64,000 nucleotides of DNA from UBA4427 sp046351135 (GCA_046351135.1 JAXLZA010000003.1:62001-126000), one strand, 5' to 3'; positions 33,069 through 42,863 are shown, counted from the stretch's first letter. Made by a program: numbers and translations. The notes: a model not told the origin generated them from the sequence alone.

Positions 33069-34886
33069 TCAGCGCGCGCCCTTGCCCGCGCCCGTCGCCG
33101 CGTCGCTCGCCGAGTAGACCGCGCGTCCGCGCGCCCAGGTCTCGAGGACCTCGAGCTCGTCGATGCGATCGGTAGGCACGCGCCGCGGATCGCCCGACAG
33201 CACGACGAAGTCCGCGCGCTTGCCCGGCGTGAGCGAGCCCTTCCGATCCTCCTCGAAGTAGGCGTAGGCCGCGTCCAGGGTCACCGCCCGCAGCGCCTCC
33301 TCGACCGTCGCCCGCTCGTCCTTCCCGAGCACGAAGCCCGAGCGCGTCTCCCGACGCACCGCGATCTCCACGAGCCGCAGCACGTCGGGGGGCACGACCG
33401 GCGCGTCGTTGTGGATCGTGTAGCGGAGGCCGCGGACGGCGGCCGAGTGGAGCGGGCTGATCGCGAGGGCGCGGGCGTCGCCGAAGCTCTTGCGGTGCCA
33501 GTCACCCCAGAAGAAGGGATGCGCGGCGAAGAAGGAGGGGATGATCCCGAGGCGCTTCATGGCGTCGAGCTGGTCGGGGCGGGCGAGCTGGGCGTGGATC
33601 GCGACGGAGCGGTGGTCGGGGACGGGCTTGCCCGCCCGGCGGACGTTCGCGAGCGCGCCTTCGACGCCGCCGATCATCAGGTCGATCGCCGCGTCGCCGT
33701 TGGCGTGGGCGAGAAAGGGAATCCCGGCGGCCACGAGCTCGGCCGACCGCGCGCGATAGAAGACGGGATCGATCGTCGGATAGGCGCGGTAGTCGGCCCC
33801 GCTCCCCGGCGGCCCCTCCCGATAGGGGCGCGTCATCCAGGCCGTCCGCCCCTGCGGCGAGCCATCGAGGACGAACTTGACGCCCGCGACGCGCACGCCC
33901 CCGACATAACGCTTCGAGTAGCCGATCTCGGCGATCGGCGTCGCCGTCGCCGCCGACTCCTCCCGCAGATAGGCGGCGACGTCGAGGACGAGGGGCGCGT
34001 TCGCGGCGATCGCGCGCAACCCGTGCACCATCGCCGGGGCCGAGGCCCCGTCCTGGACCGTGGTGATCCCGAAGCGCGCGTGATAGGCGAGCGCCTGCTC
34101 GAGGGCGGCCCCGAACTTCTGCGGCGACGCGAAGACCTGCGCCTGGCTCGCCAGCGCGGGACCGACCGCCGCTTCCTCGAGCACGCCCGACGGCTCGCGA
34201 CTGCCCTCCCGCCGGCGGATGACGCCGCCCGCCGGATCGGGCGTATCCGCGTCGACGCCGATCGCCGCGAGGGCCGCGGAGTTCGCCGCCGCGAGGTGGC
34301 CCGAGACGTGAAGCAGGACGATCGGCTGGGTCCGCGAGGCGCGATCGAGGTCGTCCCGCGTCGGATGCCGCCCCTCGGCGAGCAGTGAATCGTCGTAGCC
34401 GTAGCCGACGACGAACTCGCCGGACGCGGGCCGGCGCTCGGTGATGCGCGCCTGCAGCGCCGCCACGATGTCCTCGATCGACTTCATCGGCCCGACCGGC
34501 GGCGACGAGGCGTTCAGGTCGTCGACCAACAGCATGACGAGGCCGAGATGGCCGTGGGCATCGATGAAGCCGGGGAGCAGCGCGCGCTCGCCGAGCTCGA
34601 CGACGCGGGTCGCGGGGCCGATCCGCCGCGCGATCTCGGTGCGCGGGCCGACCGCGACGATCGTGTCGCCCCGGACGGCGACGCCCTGCGCGCCTTCGGT
34701 CGCGGGGTCCATCGTCGCGATGTGGTCGCCGAGGAAGACGAGGTCGGCGGGGGGGAGGGGCGGAGGCGGCGGGGCTCCCGGCCCGGCAACGCAGCCCGCG
34801 CCGGCGACGAGCGCGAGCGTGAGGGCCCACACGGAATGGAAGCGGGGCGTCCTGCGGATCCGATGGTCGTCTCGAAGAGTCGTCAT
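33069..34886 (-). CDS. Amidohydrolase, YtcJ-like, lipoprotein
   Basis: The 605-residue exported protein has the lipobox AGAGC (Cys32) followed by a Pro-rich linker. The amidohydrolase barrel has LPGFIDAHGHLG (first HxH metal motif), LLHVSGHLAAANS, VAGVKFVLDGSPQGRTAWM, FLAHANGDAAIDLMI and the C-terminal GSLTPGKRADFVVLS. This is the YtcJ/exoenzyme regulatory protein AepA-like branch of metal-dependent amidohydrolases. It lies 48 bp downstream of the S9 peptidase gene on the same strand, so a periplasmic peptide/amide-degrading pair is plausible. Substrate not determinable. Confidence 0.87.
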   Translation of the reverse strand: MTTLRDDHRIRRTPRFHSVWALTLALVAGAGCVAGPGAPPPPPLPPADLVFLGDHIATMDPATEGAQGVAVRGDTIVAVGPRTEIARRIGPATRVVELGERALLPGFIDAHGHLGLVMLLVDDLNASSPPVGPMKSIEDIVAALQARITERRPASGEFVVGYGYDDSLLAEGRHPTRDDLDRASRTQPIVLLHVSGHLAAANSAALAAIGVDADTPDPAGGVIRRREGSREPSGVLEEAAVGPALASQAQVFASPQKFGAALEQALAYHARFGITTVQDGASAPAMVHGLRAIAANAPLVLDVAAYLREESAATATPIAEIGYSKRYVGGVRVAGVKFVLDGSPQGRTAWMTRPYREGPPGSGADYRAYPTIDPVFYRARSAELVAAGIPFLAHANGDAAIDLMIGGVEGALANVRRAGKPVPDHRSVAIHAQLARPDQLDAMKRLGIIPSFFAAHPFFWGDWHRKSFGDARALAISPLHSAAVRGLRYTIHNDAPVVPPDVLRLVEIAVRRETRSGFVLGKDERATVEEALRAVTLDAAYAYFEEDRKGSLTPGKRADFVVLSGDPRRVPTDRIDELEVLETWARGRAVYSASDAATGAGKGAR

Positions 34887-34934
34887 GCCGTCAGGATGTC
34901 CTGCTCGTCGATCCGTCGCCAGCCTCGGGATGCG

Positions 34935-37643
34935 TCATTGCGGATTGAACTCGCCCGGAAGCACCGTCGTGCGAACGTCCCGCGCCGTATCCGGATCGCG
35001 GCGAAAGCCCGACTCGGGCTGAAGCTGCTCGGTCAGGAAGCGCCTGACCCGGCGATAGACCGCAATCTCGTCCTCGCGATCGAAGGAGTGTCCGGCATCC
35101 GGAACGAGCATCGACTCGAAGGTCTTGCCGTGCAGCTCGAGCATCGTCATCAAGCGGTACGCGTGATCCGGATCCACGCGGCGATCCTCGAGCCCCTGCA
35201 CGATCAGGACGGGCGTGCGAATCTCGTCCATTCGATACGCCGGCGAGATCTCGATCAGTCTCTCCCTCTCCGTCTCGAGGTCGCCGACGCTCTCTTCGAA
35301 GAACTGCATCGCGATCTTCGAGTCGGCCGTGTCGCTCGAGTCGGCGATCAACGGCACGTCCGTCACGCCGTTGATCGTCACGGCACAGCGGTAGCGATCC
35401 GGATGACGCAGCACGCTCACGAGGGCGGAAAAGCCGCCGTAGCTGCCTCCGATGATGCAGACCCTCCCCCCGTCGATCTCGGGGAGCCTCATCGCCCACT
35501 CGACACCGGCATCGATGTCGTCCTCGATGCCCTTCGCCCATTCCTTCTTGCCGAGCTCCTCGAACGCAATGCCGTAGCCGGAGGATCCGCGGTAGTTCAC
35601 CTGGAGCACCGCGAACCCCCAGCTCGCGAGATACTGGACGACGGGATCGTATTCGCGAACGTCGTGGACGCCGATCGGCCCGCCGTGAGGCATCACGACG
35701 AGGGGAACGGGCGCGGTCGAAGCCGTCGGAACGGACAGAAAGGCCTCCACCTCGACCGCGTCCCGGGACTTCAGCCGGACGCTCCGCACCGGCGACAGAC
35801 GCCTTCGATCGATCTCCTCGCCCAGGCTCGCGATCCGCGTGACGTCGCCCTTCGGATCCCGGAAGTGGTACTCGCCCGGATTCTGCGCGCTGGACAGGAA
35901 GAACACGAAGCTCTCGCGATCCTCGGACGCGCTCACGATCGAGATCGAACCCTCGTCCCATGCGTCGGAGAGCCGGGGGAGGAAGCGATCGCGATACGCG
36001 GCGAAGTAGTGGACCCGCTCCTCGCCGGCGGAGGAGTAGACGACGCCGAGCGTCTCGCCCGTCAGGTCGTCCGACACGACGTTCGTCACGTCGCCCGCCT
36101 CCGCCCGGAACACCTCCGCGCCGATCTCGCCCGTCATCCGATCGAGCTCGAAGAGAGCGAGGAAGTCGCCGCCCCGGCGCGCCGCGACGAGCAGCGACCG
36201 ACCGTCGGCTGCGAGCCCGACCGGAATCATCTCTCGGCGCGGGTCGCCGTCCTGATACCGGTGGATCGGCTCCAGAGAGATCCCCTCCCTCCTTCTGACC
36301 AGAACCGTGTAGCCTCTCTCGTCCAACCTCCACGCGGCGATCGGGACGCCGTCCCGGTCGAGGATCCAGTGCAGCGTCGTGCCCAGGACTACGGCCATGC
36401 GCTGGCCGAGCAGGACCGCCCCGTCGCGATATCGAAGCCCCTTTGCGGACTCGCGCAGCTGGTCGAGCGTGACGCGATGGATCGAGCTTCGATCCGAGCG
36501 CTGGAACTCCCAGATGACCTCCCCGGGATGAAGGGGTCGCGCGTCGATCAGCTTCCCGTCGCCAGGCAGCCGCTCGGACTCGAACTTCAACGTCTCGCCC
36601 TCGAGCCGGAAGGTGAAGAGCTCGACCCCGTTCCACCCGCTCGCGTCGGCCGACTCGACGAGGAGCGCATCCGGACCTTCCCAGGCGATCCCACGCACGA
36701 AGGCGTACTGACCGATGAGCTCGACCTTCGGCACCCCGACCCGCTGGACCATCACGCCTTGTCGATCTCCCCGCCGGGCCCGAGCCACGATCCACGATCC
36801 GGTCGGACTGACCCGAACGAGGTCCGTTTCGGCGAAAGGAAACAAGACGTCCGCGGACTGGCCGAGCACGGGGGCGATGCCCGATGCAGGAGACGGATCG
36901 ACGTCGCGATCCGCTTCGGACCGGGGCCCCGGAGCCGGCCGGCTCGTGGCGGTCTTCGCCGGGTCCGATCGCTCCGCGACGCGCTTCCGCTCGCGATCGA
37001 AGAAATCCAGGAATCCGTCCCCCTTCGTCCCGGCGGAGTGGACGGGAAAGGCCTCGACGATCGCAGCATGGGTCCGGGCCACCGATCTCAGCGCCATCGC
37101 GGAATGGTTCCGATTCCGGACGACGGCCCGAGCGACCATGCCGCAACGACCGTACTCCGCGCGCACGATCAGCTCGCCCGCATAATTGATCACGCCGGGC
37201 TTCACCTCGAACTCGAACTCGGACTCAGCCACGCCGTAGAGATCGTTGCGCGGATCGATCCGGACCGATCGCCGCCTCGGACACCAGGGCTCTTCTCCCG
37301 GCGAGATCGGTCGCGCCGGAAGCTCGATCCGACTCCACGCGACGCGTCCAGCCGGGACCCGGATCATCCACGCATAACGGCCCCGCTCGAGGGGACCGAC
37401 GAGGGGCATCCGATTGGCGAGAATCCCCTCGATCTTCTGGTCCGTATCGACGTGGACGAGCAGGAGCCCCTCGCCCTCCGCGAGCTCGGGGACCACGTCG
37501 GGGGAAACGATGGCCTCCGGGACGGGGAGCTGCGGACTCGCGCACGCGGCCAGGGCCAGCGCCAGCACCACGACCAGGAGGGCGGGCGCGACATCGAGGT
37601 CGAGAGAGCTCCGGCTCGAAGAAGCGAAATTCCTTGCCGCCAT
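34935..37643 (-). CDS. S9 family prolyl oligopeptidase-like lipoprotein
   Basis: The 902-residue protein has a hydrophobic N-terminus with lipobox LALAAC, a long beta-rich region (about 90-640) and a C-terminal alpha/beta hydrolase domain. That domain has HGGP, VNYRGSSGYG, nucleophile elbow GGSYGG (Ser734), Asp820 (GLEDRRVDPDH) and His852 (DAGHSF), the full S9 catalytic triad. It probably cleaves peptides in the periplasm or at the outer membrane. ATG at 37643 is chosen because it gives the lipoprotein signal. An extra roughly 200-residue N-terminal region before the propeller makes it longer than most S9C peptidases. Confidence 0.88.
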   Translation of the reverse strand: MAARNFASSSRSSLDLDVAPALLVVVLALALAACASPQLPVPEAIVSPDVVPELAEGEGLLLVHVDTDQKIEGILANRMPLVGPLERGRYAWMIRVPAGRVAWSRIELPARPISPGEEPWCPRRRSVRIDPRNDLYGVAESEFEFEVKPGVINYAGELIVRAEYGRCGMVARAVVRNRNHSAMALRSVARTHAAIVEAFPVHSAGTKGDGFLDFFDRERKRVAERSDPAKTATSRPAPGPRSEADRDVDPSPASGIAPVLGQSADVLFPFAETDLVRVSPTGSWIVARARRGDRQGVMVQRVGVPKVELIGQYAFVRGIAWEGPDALLVESADASGWNGVELFTFRLEGETLKFESERLPGDGKLIDARPLHPGEVIWEFQRSDRSSIHRVTLDQLRESAKGLRYRDGAVLLGQRMAVVLGTTLHWILDRDGVPIAAWRLDERGYTVLVRRREGISLEPIHRYQDGDPRREMIPVGLAADGRSLLVAARRGGDFLALFELDRMTGEIGAEVFRAEAGDVTNVVSDDLTGETLGVVYSSAGEERVHYFAAYRDRFLPRLSDAWDEGSISIVSASEDRESFVFFLSSAQNPGEYHFRDPKGDVTRIASLGEEIDRRRLSPVRSVRLKSRDAVEVEAFLSVPTASTAPVPLVVMPHGGPIGVHDVREYDPVVQYLASWGFAVLQVNYRGSSGYGIAFEELGKKEWAKGIEDDIDAGVEWAMRLPEIDGGRVCIIGGSYGGFSALVSVLRHPDRYRCAVTINGVTDVPLIADSSDTADSKIAMQFFEESVGDLETERERLIEISPAYRMDEIRTPVLIVQGLEDRRVDPDHAYRLMTMLELHGKTFESMLVPDAGHSFDREDEIAVYRRVRRFLTEQLQPESGFRRDPDTARDVRTTVLPGEFNPQ

Positions 37644-38010
37644 GCCGTCCGCCTCCTCGGTCGATCGGTCGACGACGATCGTCGTCCAGACCCGATCGCT
37701 AGTCGAGGGACCGCCGACGATCGACGACGGCGCCCGACGCCTCGACCTCGAGAAGCGGACCGCGATGCGGCGCGGACTCGCTCGATCCGACCGCTCGCGA
37801 GTCCATGTTCCAGCCGGGATCGAGACCCCGCCCGATCGCGGACGGCCCCTGCCGATCGGTCCCGCGGCCGCTAAGTTTGCCCCCTTCGCCGACCCGGACC
37901 CTCCAGTCCGAATCGGGCGAAACCCGATCGAAAATTTCCGATCCACCGGGCCTCGTCGGCGACCCTCCGGCGCCCTGCGGCCCCGATCGGCCACAAGGAG
38001 CTCCCCTTCC
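37644..38010. promoter_or_regulatory. Divergent intergenic region, S9 peptidase / phosphofructokinase
   Basis: No gene is supported in these 367 bp. It contains a perfect 16-bp palindrome GACGACGATCGTCGTC (37671-37686), close to the peptidase start. Nearer the kinase are a small stem-loop (ATCGGG 37912-37917 with CCCGAT 37923-37928, 5-nt loop) and an AT-richer patch (37926-37943). The AAGGAG at 37995-38000 is the kinase Shine-Dalgarno. No convincing -35/-10 pair is seen. Confidence 0.35.
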
Positions 38011-39240
38011 ATGGCAACGTTCGGCATCCTGGTCGGCGGTGGTCCCGCCCCCGGCATCAACGGCGTGATCAGCGCGGCGACCCTCGCCGCCCGGCGTCGG
38101 GGTGCGCGCGTCATCGGGTGCCTCCAGGGCTTCGAGTGGCTCATGAAGGGCGACATCGACCACGTCGTCGATCTCGGCGTCGAGGCGGTCTCGCGCATCC
38201 ACGAGCAGGGGGGCTCGATCCTCAAGACCTCCCGGGCGAACCCGACGAAGGACCCGGCGAACCTCGACCGCGTCGTCGACGCCCTCGGGCGCCTCGGCAT
38301 CGACCACCTGATCTCGATCGGCGGCGACGACACCTGCTTCTCTGCCCGGACCGTCGGCGCCGCCGCGGGCAATCGCCTGCGCGTCGTCCACGTGCCGAAG
38401 ACGATCGACAACGACCTCCCGCTCCCGCCCGGCATCCCGACCTTCGGCTTCGAGACCGCCCGGGCGACCGCGGCGGGCATCGTCGGGACGCTGCTCGAGG
38501 ACGCGCGGACGGCGGGGCGGTGGTACGTCGTCGTGATGATGGGCCGCAACGCGGGCCATCTCGCGCTGGGCGCGGGCCACTCCGCGAACGCGACGATGAC
38601 GCTCGTCGCCGAGGAGTACGCCGGCGCGAAGGTCTCCCTCGATCGCATGGCACGGTCCGTCGAGGGCGCGATCCTGAAGTCGACCGCCGAGGGCCGCCCC
38701 TACGGCGTCGTCGTCCTCGCCGAAGGCCTCGGCGAATGCCTCGATCCGGCGGATCTCGCGGCCTTCCCGGATCTGCCCCGCGACGAGCACGGCCATCTTC
38801 GCCTCGCCGAGCTGCCGCTCGGCCGCCTCGTGCGGGACCGCGTCGAGAAGGGGCTCAAGCTCCACGGCATCAAGACGACGATGGTCGTGAAGGACGTCGG
38901 CTACGAGCTGCGCTGCGTCGCGCCGAACGCCTTCGATCAGGAGTACACGCGGGAGCTCGGTGCGGCGGCCGTCGCGACGCTGCTCGCGGGCCATGCGAAC
39001 GTCATGATCACGCGCCAGAACCAGCGGATCGTGCCGATCCCCTTCGATCAGATCCTCGACCCGAGGACCGGCAAGACCCGCATCCGCATGCTCGACACGA
39101 CGACCGAGAGCTTCGCCTCGGCGATGGCGCTGCAGACGCGCCTCGCCCCCTCGGATCTCGACGAGCCGCGCACCGCGGACGCGATCGCGGCGGTCTCGAA
39201 GCTCGGGGTCGCGGAGCTGAAGCAGCGCTTCTTCGGCTGA
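38011..39240 (+). CDS. Pyrophosphate-type 6-phosphofructokinase
   Basis: The 409-residue PFK-family kinase has ILVGGGPAPGINGVI at the N-terminus, the phosphoryl-donor motif GGDDT (104-108) and the catalytic PKTIDND (129-135). Asp in the second position of GGD-D and Lys130 before TIDND are the residues that distinguish pyrophosphate-dependent from ATP-dependent PFK, so PPi is the likely donor and the reaction reversible. MMGRNAGHLALGAG is the fructose-6-phosphate region. AAGGAG lies 10 bases before the ATG. It functions in cytosolic glycolysis/gluconeogenesis. It converges with the MFS gene. Confidence 0.9.
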   Translation: MATFGILVGGGPAPGINGVISAATLAARRRGARVIGCLQGFEWLMKGDIDHVVDLGVEAVSRIHEQGGSILKTSRANPTKDPANLDRVVDALGRLGIDHLISIGGDDTCFSARTVGAAAGNRLRVVHVPKTIDNDLPLPPGIPTFGFETARATAAGIVGTLLEDARTAGRWYVVVMMGRNAGHLALGAGHSANATMTLVAEEYAGAKVSLDRMARSVEGAILKSTAEGRPYGVVVLAEGLGECLDPADLAAFPDLPRDEHGHLRLAELPLGRLVRDRVEKGLKLHGIKTTMVVKDVGYELRCVAPNAFDQEYTRELGAAAVATLLAGHANVMITRQNQRIVPIPFDQILDPRTGKTRIRMLDTTTESFASAMALQTRLAPSDLDEPRTADAIAAVSKLGVAELKQRFFG

Positions 39241-39336
39241 AGCCGGCGACCTCGCCGAGCGGGCAGCGACGCGAGCGGCTGGTCGCGGCGGCTGCATGCC
39301 GACGCGCGGCGCGCGATCTCGAGCGCGGCCGGTGCC

Positions 39337-40665
39337 TCAGGCTGCGCGCGCCCGCCTCGCCTCACCGCTCGGGAGCGAGGCGAAGAGGATCGCGGCGACG
39401 GTGAGCGTGCCGACCAGGATGAAGAAGCCGCGGGCGTAGCTCCCGGTCGCGTCGAAGGCGGCGCCGAAGAGCAGCGGCATCGCGAACAGGACCGGCATGC
39501 CGACGAGCGCCGCCGTACCGAGGACCTGCCCGAACGCGGCGACACCGAAGAGCCGCGCGACGAGCGCCCCGTAGACCGCCATCATCGAGCCGCCGACGAT
39601 CCCGATCACCGTGAAGAGACCGAGGGCCACCGCATAGCTCGGCTCGAGCACGAGCCCGCCGAGCCCCGCACACAGCGCCGCAATCAGCCCGACGAAGAGC
39701 AGCCGCGGATGGATGCGGTCCGCCAGCGCTCCGAACACGACGGGCCCGGCCACCGCCCCGATCGACTGGGGCACGACGACGAGCGCCGCCGCCTCGGGCG
39801 AAGCGCCGATCTGCGTCATGTAGGGAATCGCGTTGGCGCTCATCACGATGCCCGTCCCCGCGAAGGGGGCCGCCGCGATGGCGAGGAACCAGAAGTCGCG
39901 GCAGCGGGCGAGCTGCCCGCCCGTCCAGCCCGCGTCCGCGGAAGCCGTCGCAGGGCCCACCGCCCGTTCGGCGCTCGGGGCCTCCGGAGCGCTCGCGGCC
40001 TCCGGAGCCGAAACCGACCCCGCCGCCGCCCACGGCTCGTCCGCCGCGGCCTCACCGTCCGGGAATTGCCCGACGTCGCTCGGCCGGTCGAGGATGCCGA
40101 GCAGCACGCAGGGCACGCCGATCGCGACCACGAGCACCGCGAAGCCCAGAAGCGTCGCGCGCCAGCCGAACGCGCCGATCGCCCACGCCGCCGCCGGTGC
40201 GATCACGATCGGCCCGGCCGGCCCGCCCATGTTCGCGATGCCGAGGGCGCGACCGCGCAGGCGCGAGAACCAGTTGGCCATCGCCGTCGACGACGACATC
40301 GGCCCGAGCATCGCCATCCCGACCGCGCAGCCGACGCCGAAGCAGACCCCGACCTGCCCGAGCGTGCGCGCCTGGGACATCGCCCCCAGCGAGAGCGCGA
40401 GCAGGCAGGCGCCGCCGATCATGACGCCGCGGATGCGACCGCGGTCGAGCTGGCTCCCGATGAAGGGCATCGAGAGGTTCATCATCAGGCTGAAGACGCT
40501 GACCCCGACGTTGAACTGGGTCGCGGTCGCCCCCAGATCCTTCGCCAGCGGCGCGGCGAAGACGCCGACGCTGCCGAGGGTGAACCCGATCGCGACCGCC
40601 TGGGTCAGGACCGCGGCGCCACAGACGCGCCAGCCCGAGAACGCAGGATGGGGAGCGGGGCTCAC
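39337..40665 (-). CDS. MFS transporter
   Basis: The 442-residue inner-membrane transporter has twelve predicted helices split by a Pro/Ala/Glu-rich central loop. The motif-A-like loop GSQLDRGRIRGVM lies after helix 2 and GALADRIHPRLL in the second half. It resembles the monocarboxylate/OFA-like branch of the major facilitator superfamily. The GTG at 40665 is used since it is 20 bp after the MaoC stop and precedes APHPAFSGWRVCGAAVL; no ATG is available nearby. Likely cotranscribed with the MaoC hydratase. Substrate unknown, perhaps an organic acid. Confidence 0.82.
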   Translation of the reverse strand: MSPAPHPAFSGWRVCGAAVLTQAVAIGFTLGSVGVFAAPLAKDLGATATQFNVGVSVFSLMMNLSMPFIGSQLDRGRIRGVMIGGACLLALSLGAMSQARTLGQVGVCFGVGCAVGMAMLGPMSSSTAMANWFSRLRGRALGIANMGGPAGPIVIAPAAAWAIGAFGWRATLLGFAVLVVAIGVPCVLLGILDRPSDVGQFPDGEAAADEPWAAAGSVSAPEAASAPEAPSAERAVGPATASADAGWTGGQLARCRDFWFLAIAAAPFAGTGIVMSANAIPYMTQIGASPEAAALVVVPQSIGAVAGPVVFGALADRIHPRLLFVGLIAALCAGLGGLVLEPSYAVALGLFTVIGIVGGSMMAVYGALVARLFGVAAFGQVLGTAALVGMPVLFAMPLLFGAAFDATGSYARGFFILVGTLTVAAILFASLPSGEARRARAA

Positions 40666-40685
40666 GCGCGGGGCGCCGATCCGAT

Positions 40686-41168
40686 TCAGCCGACCTTGCC
40701 CTGGTAGAGCACGATCATGCTGTAGAGGAGCGCCGGGCGATCGTTGCCCACGACGTGGACCGCGACCTCGGTCTCGACGCGCGTGCCCTTGGGCCCGGCC
40801 TCGACGGAGACGAGGCGGCTGCGCGCGTGGATCTTCGAGCCGGACGGGACGGGGGAGAGGAAGCGCAGCTTGTCGGAGCCGTAGTTGACGGCGTTGCCGT
40901 GGCCGGTGAGCTGGAAGCTGCTCTTGCCCTTCGCGTTCATCATCGGGAGCAGCGACAGGGTCAGGAAGCCGTGGGCGATCGTCGTCTTGAAGGGGCTCTC
41001 CTTCTTCGCGCGCTCGACGTCGACGTGGATCCACTGGTGGTCGCCGGTCACGTCCGCGAAGCGGTTGATCACGTCCTGGGTGACCTCGAAGGCCTCACCG
41101 AAGGGGCCGAAATCGGCACTGACGTGCTTCTGGAGGGCGGCGATGTCGTCGAAGCGGATCGTTTCCAC
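40686..41168 (-). CDS. MaoC family (R)-enoyl-CoA hydratase-like dehydratase
   Basis: The 160-residue hot-dog-fold protein contains the hydratase signature DVTGDHQWIHVD followed by TTIAHGFLTLSLLP, the Asp/His dyad of MaoC/PhaJ enzymes, and a typical NYGSDKLRFLSPVPSG C-terminal strand. It hydrates a trans-2-enoyl-CoA to the (R)-3-hydroxyacyl-CoA. The start is GTG at 41168 with AGGAG 9 bases upstream. It precedes the MFS transporter by 20 bp and diverges from the unknown Cys-rich gene. Confidence 0.88.
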   Translation of the reverse strand: METIRFDDIAALQKHVSADFGPFGEAFEVTQDVINRFADVTGDHQWIHVDVERAKKESPFKTTIAHGFLTLSLLPMMNAKGKSSFQLTGHGNAVNYGSDKLRFLSPVPSGSKIHARSRLVSVEAGPKGTRVETEVAVHVVGNDRPALLYSMIVLYQGKVG

Positions 41169-41492
41169 GCGGGGATCTCCTGGTCGGGGCCGCGAGAGGG
41201 CGGACCCGGACCATTGCTACCACAGGCGGTCGGGGCTCGCGATCGGAATGGCCGATCGGGACGGGCGGGCAGCGGTGGGAAGTCCCTGGCCGGCTGTCCG
41301 CGGTCCGACGGCGGCGGCGGCGCTCCGCGGCGAATCGCGGCCACTCGGCCCCGAGACGCCCGGGCGGCCCTTGCCGACGATCGCCCCCGCTCCTTACCAT
41401 GCGGCGCCACGCCCGAGCCGGCCCGACCCGGGCCGACCCTCGACCCGAACCCGGTCCGAATCCGGCCCGACCGCTCTTGGAGATCGACCGCC
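41169..41492. promoter_or_regulatory. Divergent intergenic region with copy 2 of the 15-bp repeat
   Basis: No gene is supported in these 324 bp between the MaoC gene (-) and the Cys-rich gene (+). The last 90 bases are a run of GACCCGG/CCGGCCCGA-like degenerate repeats, including CCGGTCCGAATCCGG at 41451-41465, identical to the minus strand at 8673-8687. GGAG at 41479-41482 is the likely Shine-Dalgarno of the downstream ATG at 41493. No standard promoter is obvious. Confidence 0.35.
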
Positions 41493-42863
41493 ATGCTCGA
41501 CCTGCTCAACATCGCCCGCACCGAAGCCGCCGGGGGCGACCTCAAGGCCCTCTTCGAACGCATCTACACCCCGAGCGACGTGCGGCCGACCGGCTATCCG
41601 AACGCGGTGATCTGGCAGGGCGGGAGCTTCTCCGGGGGCGTGAAGCCCGTCGCCCACGCGCTGACCGACGCCTACGCCATGCTCGGCACGGTCATGGCCG
41701 CCGACGTCCTCGGCCTGCCCTACTACATGGTCCCGATGTGGGCCCAGTACCGGCACGACCTCGACCTCGAGCCGCTGTCGTGGTTCGGAAACATGCCGTG
41801 CACCTCGATCAAGTGGTCGACCGCCGGCGACGCCTACGTCAACGACGGCAAGGGCGGCAAGGTCGTCGTCAAGGGCAAGTCGGGCAACGCGCCGCTGCGG
41901 ACCCAGGCCGGCGTCTACTGCAACGTCCGCCCCTACGGCTGCATCACGGTCGTGCGCTGCATGCCGTGCCTGCCCTACTCCCAGGACAAGAAGAAGTTCA
42001 GCGTCGACGCGAAGACGGGCATCGTCCACTCGGAGATGAACACGCCCGGCATCCAGATGGCCTACGCCTGCCGACGCTTCCTGCAGATGGTGAACGAGAC
42101 GGGCAAGCTCGGTCGCGTCGCCTTCAAGCCGACCCAGGCCCAGGAGGACGGCATCAACTCGGGCCTGCTGTCGTGGCTGCTCCAGGGGACGAAGTTCAAG
42201 GTCGGCCGCAAGTACGCCGTCGACGGCTATGTCGAGCACCGCGAGTCCGTCGACAAGATCATCGCCCTGCTGCCCAAGGACTTCAAAGCCGGCATGGAGA
42301 ACTGGACCGGCCAGATCGAGCAGCACATCTCCGACACCAACTTCGGCCTGCTGATCTGGGACCTGATCGAGAAGCGCGACTGCATCGTGCTCGCGACGGA
42401 CCTCGACGGCGACCGGCTCACCGACCTGCTCGCGGACGTCTCGGATCCGCTGCGGAAGTTCGGCCAGATCGTGCTCGACTACGTCGGCACGAAGAAGAAC
42501 ATGAACCAGCTCTGGACCGAGATGGGCTACACGACCGGCAACGGCCGCGACATGACCTCGGTCATGTACCGCATGAGCGGCCCGCCGATCCACGAGCAGA
42601 CCCTCGGCTCGGCCGACGCGATGCTGCTGCGCCTGCTCGACGGCGACGAGTCGATGGGCGGGACGAAGCAGCCCTACGATCCGCGCATCCATTTCGTGCT
42701 GATCCGCGACGCCTACCTCGACGCGAATCCCGGCAACGAGAAGGTCCGTGCCTTCATGGACGACGCGCTGGCGAAGTTCGACGCGATCTACACGCCGAAG
42801 CGGCCGGGCTTCCTCGATGGCTATGCGCAGCTGAAGAAGTCGATCAAGCCCTGGGGCGCTTGA
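41493..42863 (+). CDS. Conserved-looking Cys-rich protein, function unknown
   Basis: I do not recognise this 456-residue protein. There is no signal peptide or membrane helix. Residues 93-200 are enriched in Cys (103, 143, 150, 156, 159, 193), with the block C143-x6-C150-x5-C156-x2-C159 (YCNVRPYGCITVVRCMPCLP), which could bind an iron-sulfur cluster or zinc. Other segments include GYPNAVIWQGGSFSGGVKPV at the N-terminus, MNTPGIQMAYACRRF, and ILATDLDGDRLTDLLADVS-like acidic stretches. Codon usage looks normal for the region and the reading frame is long and clean, so it is a real gene. It has GGAG about 10 bases upstream. It is flanked by unrelated genes and is monocistronic. Confidence 0.7.
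   Translation: MLDLLNIARTEAAGGDLKALFERIYTPSDVRPTGYPNAVIWQGGSFSGGVKPVAHALTDAYAMLGTVMAADVLGLPYYMVPMWAQYRHDLDLEPLSWFGNMPCTSIKWSTAGDAYVNDGKGGKVVVKGKSGNAPLRTQAGVYCNVRPYGCITVVRCMPCLPYSQDKKKFSVDAKTGIVHSEMNTPGIQMAYACRRFLQMVNETGKLGRVAFKPTQAQEDGINSGLLSWLLQGTKFKVGRKYAVDGYVEHRESVDKIIALLPKDFKAGMENWTGQIEQHISDTNFGLLIWDLIEKRDCIVLATDLDGDRLTDLLADVSDPLRKFGQIVLDYVGTKKNMNQLWTEMGYTTGNGRDMTSVMYRMSGPPIHEQTLGSADAMLLRLLDGDESMGGTKQPYDPRIHFVLIRDAYLDANPGNEKVRAFMDDALAKFDAIYTPKRPGFLDGYAQLKKSIKPWGA

Noticed and set aside
34891..37146. 751-residue Arg/Gly-rich minus-strand frame over the S9 peptidase
   Set aside because: Out-of-frame shadow of the S9 gene, which has the complete Ser/Asp/His triad in the neighbouring frame.
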